Below, in pieces: positions 1 through 7,272 of a stretch of 45,496 nucleotides of DNA. Both the position numbers and the translations under genes were made by a program. Source of the DNA: a virus. Location: positions 1 through 45,496 of the IMG/VR virus record IMGVR_UViG_3300025896_000041, one strand, 5' to 3'. How positions within the stretch are numbered: position 1 is the first letter of the stretch; the number at the start of each line of letters is the position of its first letter. The notes beneath the pieces are model-generated. The model was not told where the DNA came from, did not search any database, and saw only the letters and a list, made by a program, of their open reading frames with translations.

Positions 1-772
1 TGGCCAAGTTAGCTTTCAGATCCAGCGCAGTCTGTTGAGCAGTACTTACAGGCTTGCTGGCATCCGAAGTGTTGGTGACATTGCCCAGACCCACCATCGT
101 GGCTGTGATGCCCGCTACCGTGCCTGTAAAGGTTGGTGATGCCAGCGGTGCTTTGAGTGCCAGATCGGTGTTGTCAGCAATCGTGCCGCTGCGATCAGGG
201 AACGTGTAAGTCCGTGCAGCAGTATTGATGTTGGCCAGTTGACTGGTAAACGTATTTGCTGCGTTCTTGAAGTTGATGTTGAAACCAGTCAGACCAGCAT
301 AACCACCAGTCGCATCCTTGAAGCTGATGCTTTGCTTAAGATCGAGAGCAGTCTGTTGTGCAGTGCTAACTGGCTTTGCAGTGTCAGCGGTGTTGTCCAC
401 ACTACCCAAGCCAACTTGAGCCTTGGTCGTAGCATGTGGGTTGCTAGTACTGGCAACGTGAGTCTCGACCGAATTTGCAGTGCCTGCAGTCATACGCAGC
501 TGAACGAAGTCGTCCGTTGCGTAGACGCGAGCAGTCGTGCCTTCTTGTGCACGAACGATGGTCAGCACATCAGTGCTGCGACCAGTACATTTGACGATCT
601 CGACAGCAGACTCAATACCACTTGTCACTTTCGACAGAGTGATCAGAAAGTAATCACCACCGGTCGGACTAGGAAACTTGGCTCCATCTCCCGCAGTAAC
701 CTGCAACGACAGTGCAGTGGCACTGATGCCTGCAACTAGTTTGCTGTTTGCATTGTTTGCGAATAGTTGCAT
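1..772 (-). CDS. Tail fibre protein, N-terminal part (cut by window edge)
   Basis: The frame is open from an ATG at 772 to the window edge, giving 257 codons with no stop, so only the N-terminal part is visible. The first 90 residues are a Thr/Ala/Gly-rich attachment-like segment. Then follow two copies of a module typical of phage side-tail fibres: VGLG(S/N)V-x-NT-x-D-x-(A/S)KPVSTAQQTALDLK, about 100 residues apart, with RTYTFPDRSGTIA between them. Proteins of this kind form long trimeric fibres that contact the host surface. The receptor-binding C-terminus would lie outside the window. The start overlaps the stop of the upstream gene by one base (TAATG), indicating translational coupling. 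Confidence 0.85.
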   Translation of the reverse strand, partial: MQLFANNANSKLVAGISATALSLQVTAGDGAKFPSPTGGDYFLITLSKVTSGIESAVEIVKCTGRSTDVLTIVRAQEGTTARVYATDDFVQLRMTAGTANSVETHVASTSNPHATTKAQVGLGSVDNTADTAKPVSTAQQTALDLKQSISFKDATGGYAGLTGFNINFKNAANTFTSQLANINTAARTYTFPDRSGTIADNTDLALKAPLASPTFTGTVAGITATMVGLGNVTNTSDASKPVSTAQQTALDLKANLA

Positions 773-1296
773 TATTGTTCCTCAATTTCTACGATGAATT
801 CGTTTTGCAGCGTGCGTCCTTCAGTGGTATCGATCGTCACTTCTACTCGGTAGTTCTGATATGCAGTGCCACCAAATACACGGGTACGCACACGCTGATC
901 ACCGACTCCATCTACAAGCACAGCATTCGTTCTGGCTTCTTGAATCCAGTTACCGTTGACTCGAGCGATGACAGTTGCACCGCGAGCAGGTACGGAAAAG
1001 GAATCAACAAAGATTGCTTCGTCTTGTCGTTGATTAGCAACGTAGATTCGATAACCATCCAGTGCATCTACTGGAAGAATTACATTGCTGATAGTCACAA
1101 GTTGACGTTCTGCATCCGTAAGCAATGCGGTGTATTCAACTTCTTGAACCACTTGATCCCAAGGAGCAGCAGTCTCCCTGGCGATCATTTGCCAAGCCGA
1201 CGTAATCTGATCGGTAGGCGCCATGTCAGTAGCAAACTGAATTCCGTAAACTTCCACCTCTACGGGTTGCTTGGTGTAGATCCCAAGAATGCTCAT
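772..1296 (-). CDS. Tail-module protein, function unknown (174 aa)
   Basis: I do not recognise the family. The 174-residue protein has no signal peptide or membrane segment. Its composition (many alternating Val/Thr/Ile/Arg strands, for example VTIDTTEGRTLQNEFIVEIE at the C-terminus) suggests an all-beta fold. It sits between a 270-aa protein (ATGA overlap) and the tail fibre (TAATG overlap), so it is almost certainly made together with them. A role as a fibre adaptor or baseplate-like subunit is inference from position only. Confidence 0.7.
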   Translation of the reverse strand: MSILGIYTKQPVEVEVYGIQFATDMAPTDQITSAWQMIARETAAPWDQVVQEVEYTALLTDAERQLVTISNVILPVDALDGYRIYVANQRQDEAIFVDSFSVPARGATVIARVNGNWIQEARTNAVLVDGVGDQRVRTRVFGGTAYQNYRVEVTIDTTEGRTLQNEFIVEIEEQ

Positions 1297-2105
1297 CGTG
1301 TCATCTCCCGTTTGGTTTCTTTACGGATCATCAGGAATGCTTCGATATCTTTGATCCCTGCGTTGTTGGCTAGATCAGCCAAGGTTGTCATGTAAAGCCT
1401 ATTGTCAGCATGCAGGAATGCAGTTCGTCTGAGAGCAGCTGTCGATACGACTAGCTTCTCGGTACGCCCTTGCATGCGGATGTTGCCTCGCATGGTTCCT
1501 GTATTTACTACAGCAAAGCTCCACGCTGCAGGCGGAAGCTGAATACGTTTTCCCAAAGCCAAGTTGCCAGACAAAACATGTCCAACAATCGATAGACCTT
1601 TAAGACCACCAGTTAGCTTCAGTACACCTGTAGCTACTACGTTGATGCTGATATTGGTTGCCGTCAACAGAATTTTTGAATGCAATCGTGCAGACGTAAT
1701 ACGTTGAATTGCTACTGCACCTTTCAACAGATTTCTTGGATCAAGTCTGCCAGTGACAGCCAAATCCATTTGAACAGAACTAGCAATCAAGTGCTTACGA
1801 ATCGCCAACGCACCAGTACCGCTTAGATCAAATGATGTCGATGCAGCGTCTAAGTAAATTCGTAAATTGCGAGTCAGTGATCCGCTAGGCGACAGATCAA
1901 GAGTAAAAGGAGTTTCCCCAATAATGTAGAGTCGGGAAATATCTCCACTGCCATACCAATTGCTGACGGTGCTACCAGACAGCTTGATGGCAATACGCTC
2001 GCTTAACTCCCGTTCAACCGTGACCGTAGCGGCAGGCAGATAGACAATGGAGGCAAGACTGCCTCCACTGTTTAGTGCCCCACCATTTATGGAAAAACGG
2101 TTCAT
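1293..2105 (-). CDS. Tail-module protein, beta-rich, function unknown (270 aa)
   Basis: This is an unrecognised 270-residue protein dominated by short alternating hydrophobic/polar strands with repeated -SG-G-L- and -TGxL- turns (e.g. DLSGTGALAIRK, VVATGVLKLTGGLKG). The pattern suggests a beta-helix or beta-sandwich, common in phage fibres and spikes. The C-terminus (about residue 225 onward) becomes helical and basic. Its stop overlaps the next start as ATGA. It is probably a virion tail component by context; no enzymatic motif is visible. Confidence 0.7.
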   Translation of the reverse strand: MNRFSINGGALNSGGSLASIVYLPAATVTVERELSERIAIKLSGSTVSNWYGSGDISRLYIIGETPFTLDLSPSGSLTRNLRIYLDAASTSFDLSGTGALAIRKHLIASSVQMDLAVTGRLDPRNLLKGAVAIQRITSARLHSKILLTATNISINVVATGVLKLTGGLKGLSIVGHVLSGNLALGKRIQLPPAAWSFAVVNTGTMRGNIRMQGRTEKLVVSTAALRRTAFLHADNRLYMTTLADLANNAGIKDIEAFLMIRKETKREMTR

Positions 2106-2112
2106 CTACGGC

Positions 2113-2502
2113 TTAGGTCATCGTGGAAGCCAGTTGACCTGGGAGCCAGCTCGGAACGTCGGTAATCGAGAAAGTCTTACTGGCAGACAGCGGACCAAAC
2201 TCAAGCATGTTGCCAAGAGTCAGTGCATCCCAGATTGCAAAGTGAGTCACGGTGACTGCAGAAGTCTCGACACCAGGATAGGTAATCGTGCCGCTGTTGG
2301 ACGTTTGGCCTGCAGTGACTTGAGCGGCAAACGTAGCAGGCTGGCGTGCATACCAAGCAGCATTGATCTCCGTAGAAGCCGTACCATTGACCGTAGGGTC
2401 AGCAGTATGCAGAGATACGTAAACAGCAGCGGGAGATGTGTAGGCTACATTGCGCAGTACGTGGTCAGTAATCTTTCCACGAAGATAATTAGATGCTGGC
2501 AT
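2113..2502 (-). CDS. Small phage tail-fibre-associated protein (VSLHTADPT family)
   Basis: This 129-residue protein has the layout of a common phage family: an N-terminal MPASNYLRGKITDHVLRN helix, then YVSLHTADPT, AWYARQPATF, a VTHFAIWDA strand and a GPLSASKTF strand. I recognise the pattern from small proteins beside tail fibres in many tailed phages, usually annotated as tail fibre or hypothetical. The exact role is not known to me. A good ribosome site (AAAGGA) precedes the ATG. The gene is first after a 140-bp gap, so it may start a sub-operon with the three genes after it. Confidence 0.75.
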   Translation of the reverse strand: MPASNYLRGKITDHVLRNVAYTSPAAVYVSLHTADPTVNGTASTEINAAWYARQPATFAAQVTAGQTSNSGTITYPGVETSAVTVTHFAIWDALTLGNMLEFGPLSASKTFSITDVPSWLPGQLASTMT

Positions 2503-2642
2503 GGTGGCATTCCTTTATAAAATACTGATGAAATCGAATTTTAACAGAGTACTCCCTTAATAATACTTGGATTTTGTCTGGCTTAATCGCTTAATTACTC
2601 AATACTGCCTGCTACTCTATGTTTCCTATCTGAAACTCTAGA
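2503..2642 (-). other. 140-bp intergenic gap in the tail module
   Basis: No open frame of note on either strand. The minus-strand sequence is AT-rich, with a weak 5-bp GTTTC/GAAAC hairpin shortly after the upstream stop, no U-tract, and an AAAGGA ribosome site before the next ATG. A promoter is possible (TTGAGT and TATAAA-like hexamers occur) but no pair with proper spacing was found. Confidence 0.4.
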
Positions 2643-3839
2643 TTAGAAATCCGGCAATACAATCGGTTCTTCAAACTCCCATGGTCGAAGAAACGTGTAC
2701 AACAACAACCGCTCAGGGATACCTTTTTTGAACTGAATACTGGCGACTACTACCGAGATATAGTTGCCATCCCCAAGTCCCAATAGATCGTAACTTCGAG
2801 CCCTGTACAGAGTAGGATTGGTTTCGAGAATGTCTTGCTGTTCCGTTCCGTAAGGAACTGGTAAGTTGTAAAACAAAGCCACGGCATCCAGCATCGGGAC
2901 ACCTCCCGTGACTGCAAAGAAAAACTCTTCTTCATCTTGATTTTCATACCATGACCGACCAAGCCAGTACTCCACAACTGGACATACGGAACGCTGACTG
3001 AAATCAAAGCCAGATCGCTTGTTGATTATGGCACTTTGGACTTGCAGACTAGATTCGAATTTCTTGATACGAACCGTCCTACCAAGGTAATCAAGCTCTT
3101 CTCGGTGCCAGAACATTGCAGGATCGCCGTTATCGACGTATCGATATACTGCCTCTACACCATCTTTGTTTTCCGTCCTGACCATCTCGGCTTTACGAAA
3201 GCTCATCGAGTCACGCATGTGCACACCAGGCAGATCAATGCCTCCGGTGTACTTCTGGTAGATCGCACCTTTCTCGTAGCATTTGCCATGGTCGTAGAAC
3301 GACGCGCCGTACATCCACACATCCCACGTACCAAATGGCTTGGGATAGGTATAGAGACGCAGTGCCACAGGTATTGAGTTCTCGAACCTGATGCATGCAG
3401 GAACGACTGGTAGACCTCCTGCGTTCCAATACGAAATCACTTGAGGTGATGAATCGAGCTGCTGGCCTACGTCGAAACCAATGGGATAGTTCAGCCCATA
3501 GTAGTCAGCTACTTCATGCAGCTGCGCAGTGGACTCAGCAGCAAAGCAGATATCAAAATCCTTTCGTTGCTCAATGTGATTGGCACCCAAGCCAATCCAA
3601 AGATTCACTGCAGGGCACAGGTTTATTCCAGTCAAAGTAACTGGCTGTCCTCCGGTGTCTCCAAAAAACTCTTTGAACTCCGGAGTAAAGAAGTAACGTT
3701 TGCCGTTGGTTTTGCGAAACGGGAATAAGCGATCCGCGTCGCTGTCTCGAATGTAGCTTGCCCGTCGCTCTGCAAGGGTCGGTTGCTTTGCAATCGTTCC
3801 GCTGTCTACATAAACAATTTCTGTCGAGTTGGTTGTCAT
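2643..3839 (-). CDS. Tail-module protein, function unknown (398 aa)
   Basis: I do not recognise this 398-residue protein. It is rich in aromatic residues and internally repetitive. Two segments share the pattern (C)P-(A/V)V-x-x-W-(I/L)-G-x-(G/S), followed by an FDICFAAES or EEFFFAVTG strand and then Y(G/N)L-x-(Y/V)P-(I/Y)G. They lie at about residues 74-125 and 283-335, so the protein looks like a tandem duplication of a roughly 200-residue unit. There is no signal peptide or membrane segment. It starts two bases after the stop of the preceding gene and belongs to the fibre operon. A receptor-binding or structural role is inferred from position. Confidence 0.7.
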   Translation of the reverse strand: MTTNSTEIVYVDSGTIAKQPTLAERRASYIRDSDADRLFPFRKTNGKRYFFTPEFKEFFGDTGGQPVTLTGINLCPAVNLWIGLGANHIEQRKDFDICFAAESTAQLHEVADYYGLNYPIGFDVGQQLDSSPQVISYWNAGGLPVVPACIRFENSIPVALRLYTYPKPFGTWDVWMYGASFYDHGKCYEKGAIYQKYTGGIDLPGVHMRDSMSFRKAEMVRTENKDGVEAVYRYVDNGDPAMFWHREELDYLGRTVRIKKFESSLQVQSAIINKRSGFDFSQRSVCPVVEYWLGRSWYENQDEEEFFFAVTGGVPMLDAVALFYNLPVPYGTEQQDILETNPTLYRARSYDLLGLGDGNYISVVVASIQFKKGIPERLLLYTFLRPWEFEEPIVLPDF

Positions 3840-3840
3840 G

Positions 3841-4788
3841 TCATCTATAAGGAAACGAGTCGGCTACGATTAACGTGTTGCTGGAGTAATTGATTGTCTT
3901 GTCATTGAATGGGCGTTTTCCTAAATGTATTGAGCCCCCTCCACCACTGAACTCATACCAGCCCGTACTTTCCCAAGTAGACGAAAACCAAAAGTCAGCT
4001 GCATAAACAGACCATCCGGCATGCAATTCACCTGCAAGAATTCGATAAGCAGAGTGGTACATCGCCCACCACACTGCGGTAGACCAGTGATCCTGACTAC
4101 TGAACAAACCCTCTGATCGCTTGAATCCATTCTTTTGGCGCGAATAAACAGCCTGAGCCACCGAGGGACCAGTAAACATCAGTTGTCCATAATAGATATC
4201 GCTCGACAGGGGATAACTATGAAACGTGGTTTCAGATCTAAAATCAAAATCCAGATGAGTGTTGTTCCATGGATGTCCACCTGTCTTACCAGGCTGACCG
4301 CCGTCACATGGAATGACTGGAGGTATCACCGTTTGAGCGTTGTAGATTGCAAGCGGCAATAGCCGACTATCAAAAGACTTTGTGCCATCAGGTAAATAAG
4401 CCGCAATACCTACACCGCCATCAGGCTTAGAAAGATTTGATGGTGTCGTAAAAGCGTAAACAATTGGGGGTGCTGAATACACACCACTTTGAATGATGTC
4501 TACATACCATGCACCATTCTGATAAAACTGCTGCAGAATTCCATGAAAGAATTCATAGACTGTTGGCTTGATAAAGAACACTGGCGCATCAATGCTTGTA
4601 AAAGAATACCGATGCACATGCCTACCAGATAAAGTAATTCTGGCATCATCGTTTCCAAAACTTGGAAAGTTAGTCAAGCCACTTAAAATTGTGCTTCGAT
4701 ATAACGCTTCACCACCACAATGCAAAGAGGTAATCTCACTCGAGATTAGTATCTGTCCGCTTGTGTTTTTGACTAAGATTCCGTGCAT
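3841..4788 (-). CDS. Tail-module protein, function unknown (315 aa)
   Basis: The start is set at 4788, where ATG overlaps the upstream stop (TAATG). A longer frame to 4836 would cut into the previous gene. The protein has 315 residues, is aromatic- and glycine-rich, and contains the segment FDSRLLPLAIYNAQ. I know similar DSR-x-LPLAIY segments from small phage proteins encoded beside host-specificity-J-like genes. Further on, a GGQPGKTGGHPWNN loop looks solvent exposed. Neighbours suggest a tail-tip or fibre-tip protein; no catalytic motif is visible. Confidence 0.7.
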   Translation of the reverse strand: MHGILVKNTSGQILISSEITSLHCGGEALYRSTILSGLTNFPSFGNDDARITLSGRHVHRYSFTSIDAPVFFIKPTVYEFFHGILQQFYQNGAWYVDIIQSGVYSAPPIVYAFTTPSNLSKPDGGVGIAAYLPDGTKSFDSRLLPLAIYNAQTVIPPVIPCDGGQPGKTGGHPWNNTHLDFDFRSETTFHSYPLSSDIYYGQLMFTGPSVAQAVYSRQKNGFKRSEGLFSSQDHWSTAVWWAMYHSAYRILAGELHAGWSVYAADFWFSSTWESTGWYEFSGGGGSIHLGKRPFNDKTINYSSNTLIVADSFPYR

Positions 4789-5072
4789 TATCGTCCTAAC
4801 ACCGTAACAAGCGTTCTGATGTTTCCTGAAGTACAAACTACCAAATTTCCAGATCTATACACAGTGTGAATCAAGCCCTCTTGATTTGCGGGTGCATTGT
4901 CTACCGCAGATCTTTGAAACAGCACCTCAGTTAACCTATCAAAAATAGGGAAAGGAACATTGATCGTTTCATTGGCTGGCGCAATAAATGAACCAATAAA
5001 ATTCCAAGTCTGAGTCTCCGTGTTGAAATACATTTCTCCACGAGAGTTAAATAGCTGAATACCATAGGCCAT
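4788..5072 (-). CDS. Small protein accompanying the J-like tail protein (94 aa)
   Basis: This 94-residue protein begins MAYGIQLFNSRGEMYFN. Small proteins with a MAYG(I/L)Q-x-(F/Y)N start are commonly encoded just after host-specificity-J-like proteins in phages, often in DUF6453-like families. I am not certain of the exact family. It is predicted to be all beta and soluble. TGATG and TAATG overlaps couple it to both neighbours. Confidence 0.7.
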   Translation of the reverse strand: MAYGIQLFNSRGEMYFNTETQTWNFIGSFIAPANETINVPFPIFDRLTEVLFQRSAVDNAPANQEGLIHTVYRSGNLVVCTSGNIRTLVTVLGR

Positions 5073-6274
5073 CAGCCAAGATCTCCAATCTTGACTCGCA
5101 ACACATTGCTGGCGTCAAAAACTTGAATCGTCTTGTTGTTCATCTCCATGCGTTGACCGGTCAAAGCTGACTTGATCTGAAAACTAGATGAGCCAACCAA
5201 GTTGAGATTCTCGACGTTCAGAAACCTGCCTTTGATCATTCCGTCTTCAACGATCAACGAACCGTCGTCTGCACGCAGTTTGTTGAAGGTCAGCTGGTTG
5301 ATCACCGCCTGATCAATAAAGACTTCGTTGTTTTCGATGATGAATGGCTTGCGCTTGTTGGCATCGGTTCTACCAATCCAGAAGCGATCCACATCGAATC
5401 CAGCCTCAACGATCTTTCCATCGTTGTAGACACCGAAGCCACCGACCAAACCATCTACAGTTACCTTGGCGGTATAGAGCGCACCGATCTCTTTGACGAC
5501 ACCATCGACAACGTTGATGTTGGTTTGCAGCTTGGTCTGTACTGCAGCCACGTTTGAACCAATCGTTGCCTGTGCAGTAGTCAGCTCAGACGCCATAGCA
5601 GCATCGCTTGCAACTCTAGCCACACGCTCATTGAGAATTGCAGCAGCGTTGGTTTGGTTCACTGCAGCCAGTGTATTGAGCTCGGTGACGATTGCAGCCT
5701 GACCTTCCTGGCGGGTTGCAATCTCTCGATCAATGAATGCCAACGACTCGGTGACACCACTCTGTACCTGAGCCAACGCATTGCTCAATGCGGTATTGGC
5801 TGCAATACGTTTGGCGATCTCGGCAGTGAACTCGCTGTAGTTCAGAGAGATCTTATCGATCTCACCTTTCAGAGATTGAGACAACACACCGTCATCAATC
5901 AATCCAGTCAACTGCTCGATAGTCCGTTCGATGTTTGGTCTTGCTGTCGCAGCGGCTGGACCAATGACATCGGCCTCCGTGCCGTTTATCGAAATAATGC
6001 GGATCCAGTAGTAGTACGTTTGATTCGTGTCCTGCTTGTCGTAATAGAACCCGCCAGCTACCGGACCGACTTCAATTGCAGTACTGAATACCGGAACGAA
6101 TCCTCGATATAAAATGATGTAGGCAACTGCAAACGGATTGGTAGTTGGGTAGTTCCATGTAACGTCGATTCCACCGAAGGCTGGAGTCGCTCTCAGAATC
6201 ACATCGTTATTCGGGTCACCTGCTTTAGGCCCACCCCAACCACCAACCCCACAAGTATTGTCTTCACATGACAT
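5072..6274 (-). CDS. Host-specificity protein J-like tail protein (FnIII + DUF1983-like)
   Basis: The 400-residue protein has a Cys/Gly-rich N-terminus and a fibronectin-III-like domain at about 25-115 (ATPAFGGIDVTWNY ... YYYWIRIISINGTEAD). A long helical Ala/Gln/Thr-rich stretch covers about 120-265, and a DUF1983-like C-terminal region covers about 265-400 (TVDGLVGGFGVYNDGKIVEAGF, FIIENNEVFIDQAVINQLTF, MIKGRFLNVENL). This is the C-terminal half of lambda-J-type central tail proteins, which bind the receptor; the hub half is missing. It is the first gene of the leftward tail operon. A GGGGA ribosome site and a 5-bp GGGCT/AGCCC inverted repeat lie just before the ATG. Confidence 0.85.
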   Translation of the reverse strand: MSCEDNTCGVGGWGGPKAGDPNNDVILRATPAFGGIDVTWNYPTTNPFAVAYIILYRGFVPVFSTAIEVGPVAGGFYYDKQDTNQTYYYWIRIISINGTEADVIGPAAATARPNIERTIEQLTGLIDDGVLSQSLKGEIDKISLNYSEFTAEIAKRIAANTALSNALAQVQSGVTESLAFIDREIATRQEGQAAIVTELNTLAAVNQTNAAAILNERVARVASDAAMASELTTAQATIGSNVAAVQTKLQTNINVVDGVVKEIGALYTAKVTVDGLVGGFGVYNDGKIVEAGFDVDRFWIGRTDANKRKPFIIENNEVFIDQAVINQLTFNKLRADDGSLIVEDGMIKGRFLNVENLNLVGSSSFQIKSALTGQRMEMNNKTIQVFDASNVLRVKIGDLG

Positions 6275-6341
6275 GGGCTATCCCCGTTCAATGGATTGCA
6301 GCCCCCATAAACAATTCCCTTAACAAAATAGAAAGAATCGC
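6275..6341. promoter_or_regulatory. Divergent intergenic region between tail and replication operons
   Basis: These 67 bp separate the leftward tail operon from the rightward thyX operon, so both need a promoter here or upstream within the neighbouring genes. No good sigma70 pair was found on either strand. The plus strand is AT-rich before thyX (CTTAACAAAATAGAAAG). Promoters read by a phage polymerase would not be recognisable by eye. Confidence 0.4.
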
Positions 6342-7079
6342 ATGAAAGCCATTTATGAAAATCATTATCTCACTGATCGTGACGTAGCAAACTATGCTAG
6401 GCAATCTTTCGCCAAGCTGGCTGATAACTTCACGGACGTTCAAAACGCCAATCTGATTCGCTTTTTGGCTCGAGGAATGGCAGGAGGAGATTGGGAAAAT
6501 CTTCTGGTGCAATTCACCAACTGCTTGTCTATGGAGAAAGCCAAAGAACTGGCAGTCTATTGCCGCAGCATTCCTGAGCATTGGGTTCCATTTGGTCACC
6601 CACAGGTCACGCTCAGGATGTCAGCCCCAATCCCAATCCGGGTTCAGTGCTTCAAGCACAAGATCGGATTCGTGGAGTCGGAAGAGTCCAGGCGCTACAT
6701 CAGCAGCCGGCCAGAGCTCTACATCCCTGATCACTTCCGCGCAGCTGCTGCGTCAGTCAAGCAAGGCTCTGCTGGTCCGCATGAACATGCCGACTACTGG
6801 AAAAGTCAGTACGTCGATCATTGCAATACGGCAATCAGCATCTACGAAGGAATGATCGAGGAAGGCGTATGCCCGGAACAAGCCAGATTCATCCTGCCCC
6901 AAGGTTGTGAAGTGAACTGGGTGTGGACAGGCTCTCTGTACGCATTCGCCAACTTCTACAACCAGCGATCCGACTCTCATGCTCAGAAAGAAATTCAGGA
7001 TCTTGCTGATCAAGTAGACCAAATCATTGCACCGCTGTATCCCGTGTCTTGGTCAGCATTGACTCAGGGAAAGTATTAA
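6342..7079 (+). CDS. thyX: Flavin-dependent thymidylate synthase ThyX
   Basis: ThyX makes dTMP from dUMP using methylene-tetrahydrofolate, FAD and NADPH in the cytoplasm. The 245-residue protein carries the ThyX signature in its phage form, KHKIGFVESEESRRY (105-119), matching the RHRxxSxNExSxRY consensus with Lys for the first two Arg. It also has a C-terminal QRSDSHAQKEI segment (about 207-217), the conserved dUMP/FAD-binding Arg-His region. Length fits the family. It is the first gene of the rightward operon and pairs logically with the ribonucleotide reductase downstream and the dUTPase at 40387. The ribosome site is weak (GAAAGAA). Confidence 0.95.
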   Translation: MKAIYENHYLTDRDVANYARQSFAKLADNFTDVQNANLIRFLARGMAGGDWENLLVQFTNCLSMEKAKELAVYCRSIPEHWVPFGHPQVTLRMSAPIPIRVQCFKHKIGFVESEESRRYISSRPELYIPDHFRAAAASVKQGSAGPHEHADYWKSQYVDHCNTAISIYEGMIEEGVCPEQARFILPQGCEVNWVWTGSLYAFANFYNQRSDSHAQKEIQDLADQVDQIIAPLYPVSWSALTQGKY

Positions 7080-7122
7080 ATAAAGCTGTGCAGAATTAAA
7101 TAGAAAGCAGTAAAGTAATAAC

Positions 7123-7145
7123 CCCACGGCTTAACTCCCCGTGGG
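7123..7145 (+). other. Hairpin in the nrdJ leader
   Basis: Perfect 7-bp inverted repeat CCCACGG / CCGTGGG with a 9-base loop, 44 bases after the thyX stop. No U-tract follows, so it is not a typical terminator on its own. It may be part of a folded leader upstream of the reductase gene. Confidence 0.55.
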
Positions 7146-7197
7146 TGTTAGTCTCCTCCATCTTTTAGTCAGAGTTGAGTCTGATTCAAAGATCTTT

Positions 7198-7242
7198 AGA
7201 GTCAAAGCTTCCAGCAGTCTTGGAGGTTTTGACTCTTTTTTT
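7198..7242 (+). terminator. Intrinsic terminator just upstream of nrdJ
   Basis: AGAGTCAAA (7198-7206) pairs perfectly with TTTGACTCT (7228-7236). The inner part (CTTCCA/TTGGAG) can partly pair too, and seven T follow (7236-7242). This is a clear rho-independent terminator only 30 bases before the nrdJ start codon. Upstream GAGTC and TCAGA/TCTGA segments offer alternative pairings. Confidence 0.85.
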
Positions 7243-7272
7243 ATCCCGCAAACAAAGAGAGTCCAGCCAAAT

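Noticed and set aside
7141-7272. N-terminal extension of the reductase from an upstream ATG at 7141
   Set aside because: This stretch contains the hairpin and the intrinsic terminator; the translation has no family similarity and ATG 7273 gives a normal N-terminus.
7080-7272. Cobalamin riboswitch for the B12-dependent reductase
   Set aside because: No B12-box-like sequence or the expected four-way junction could be found.
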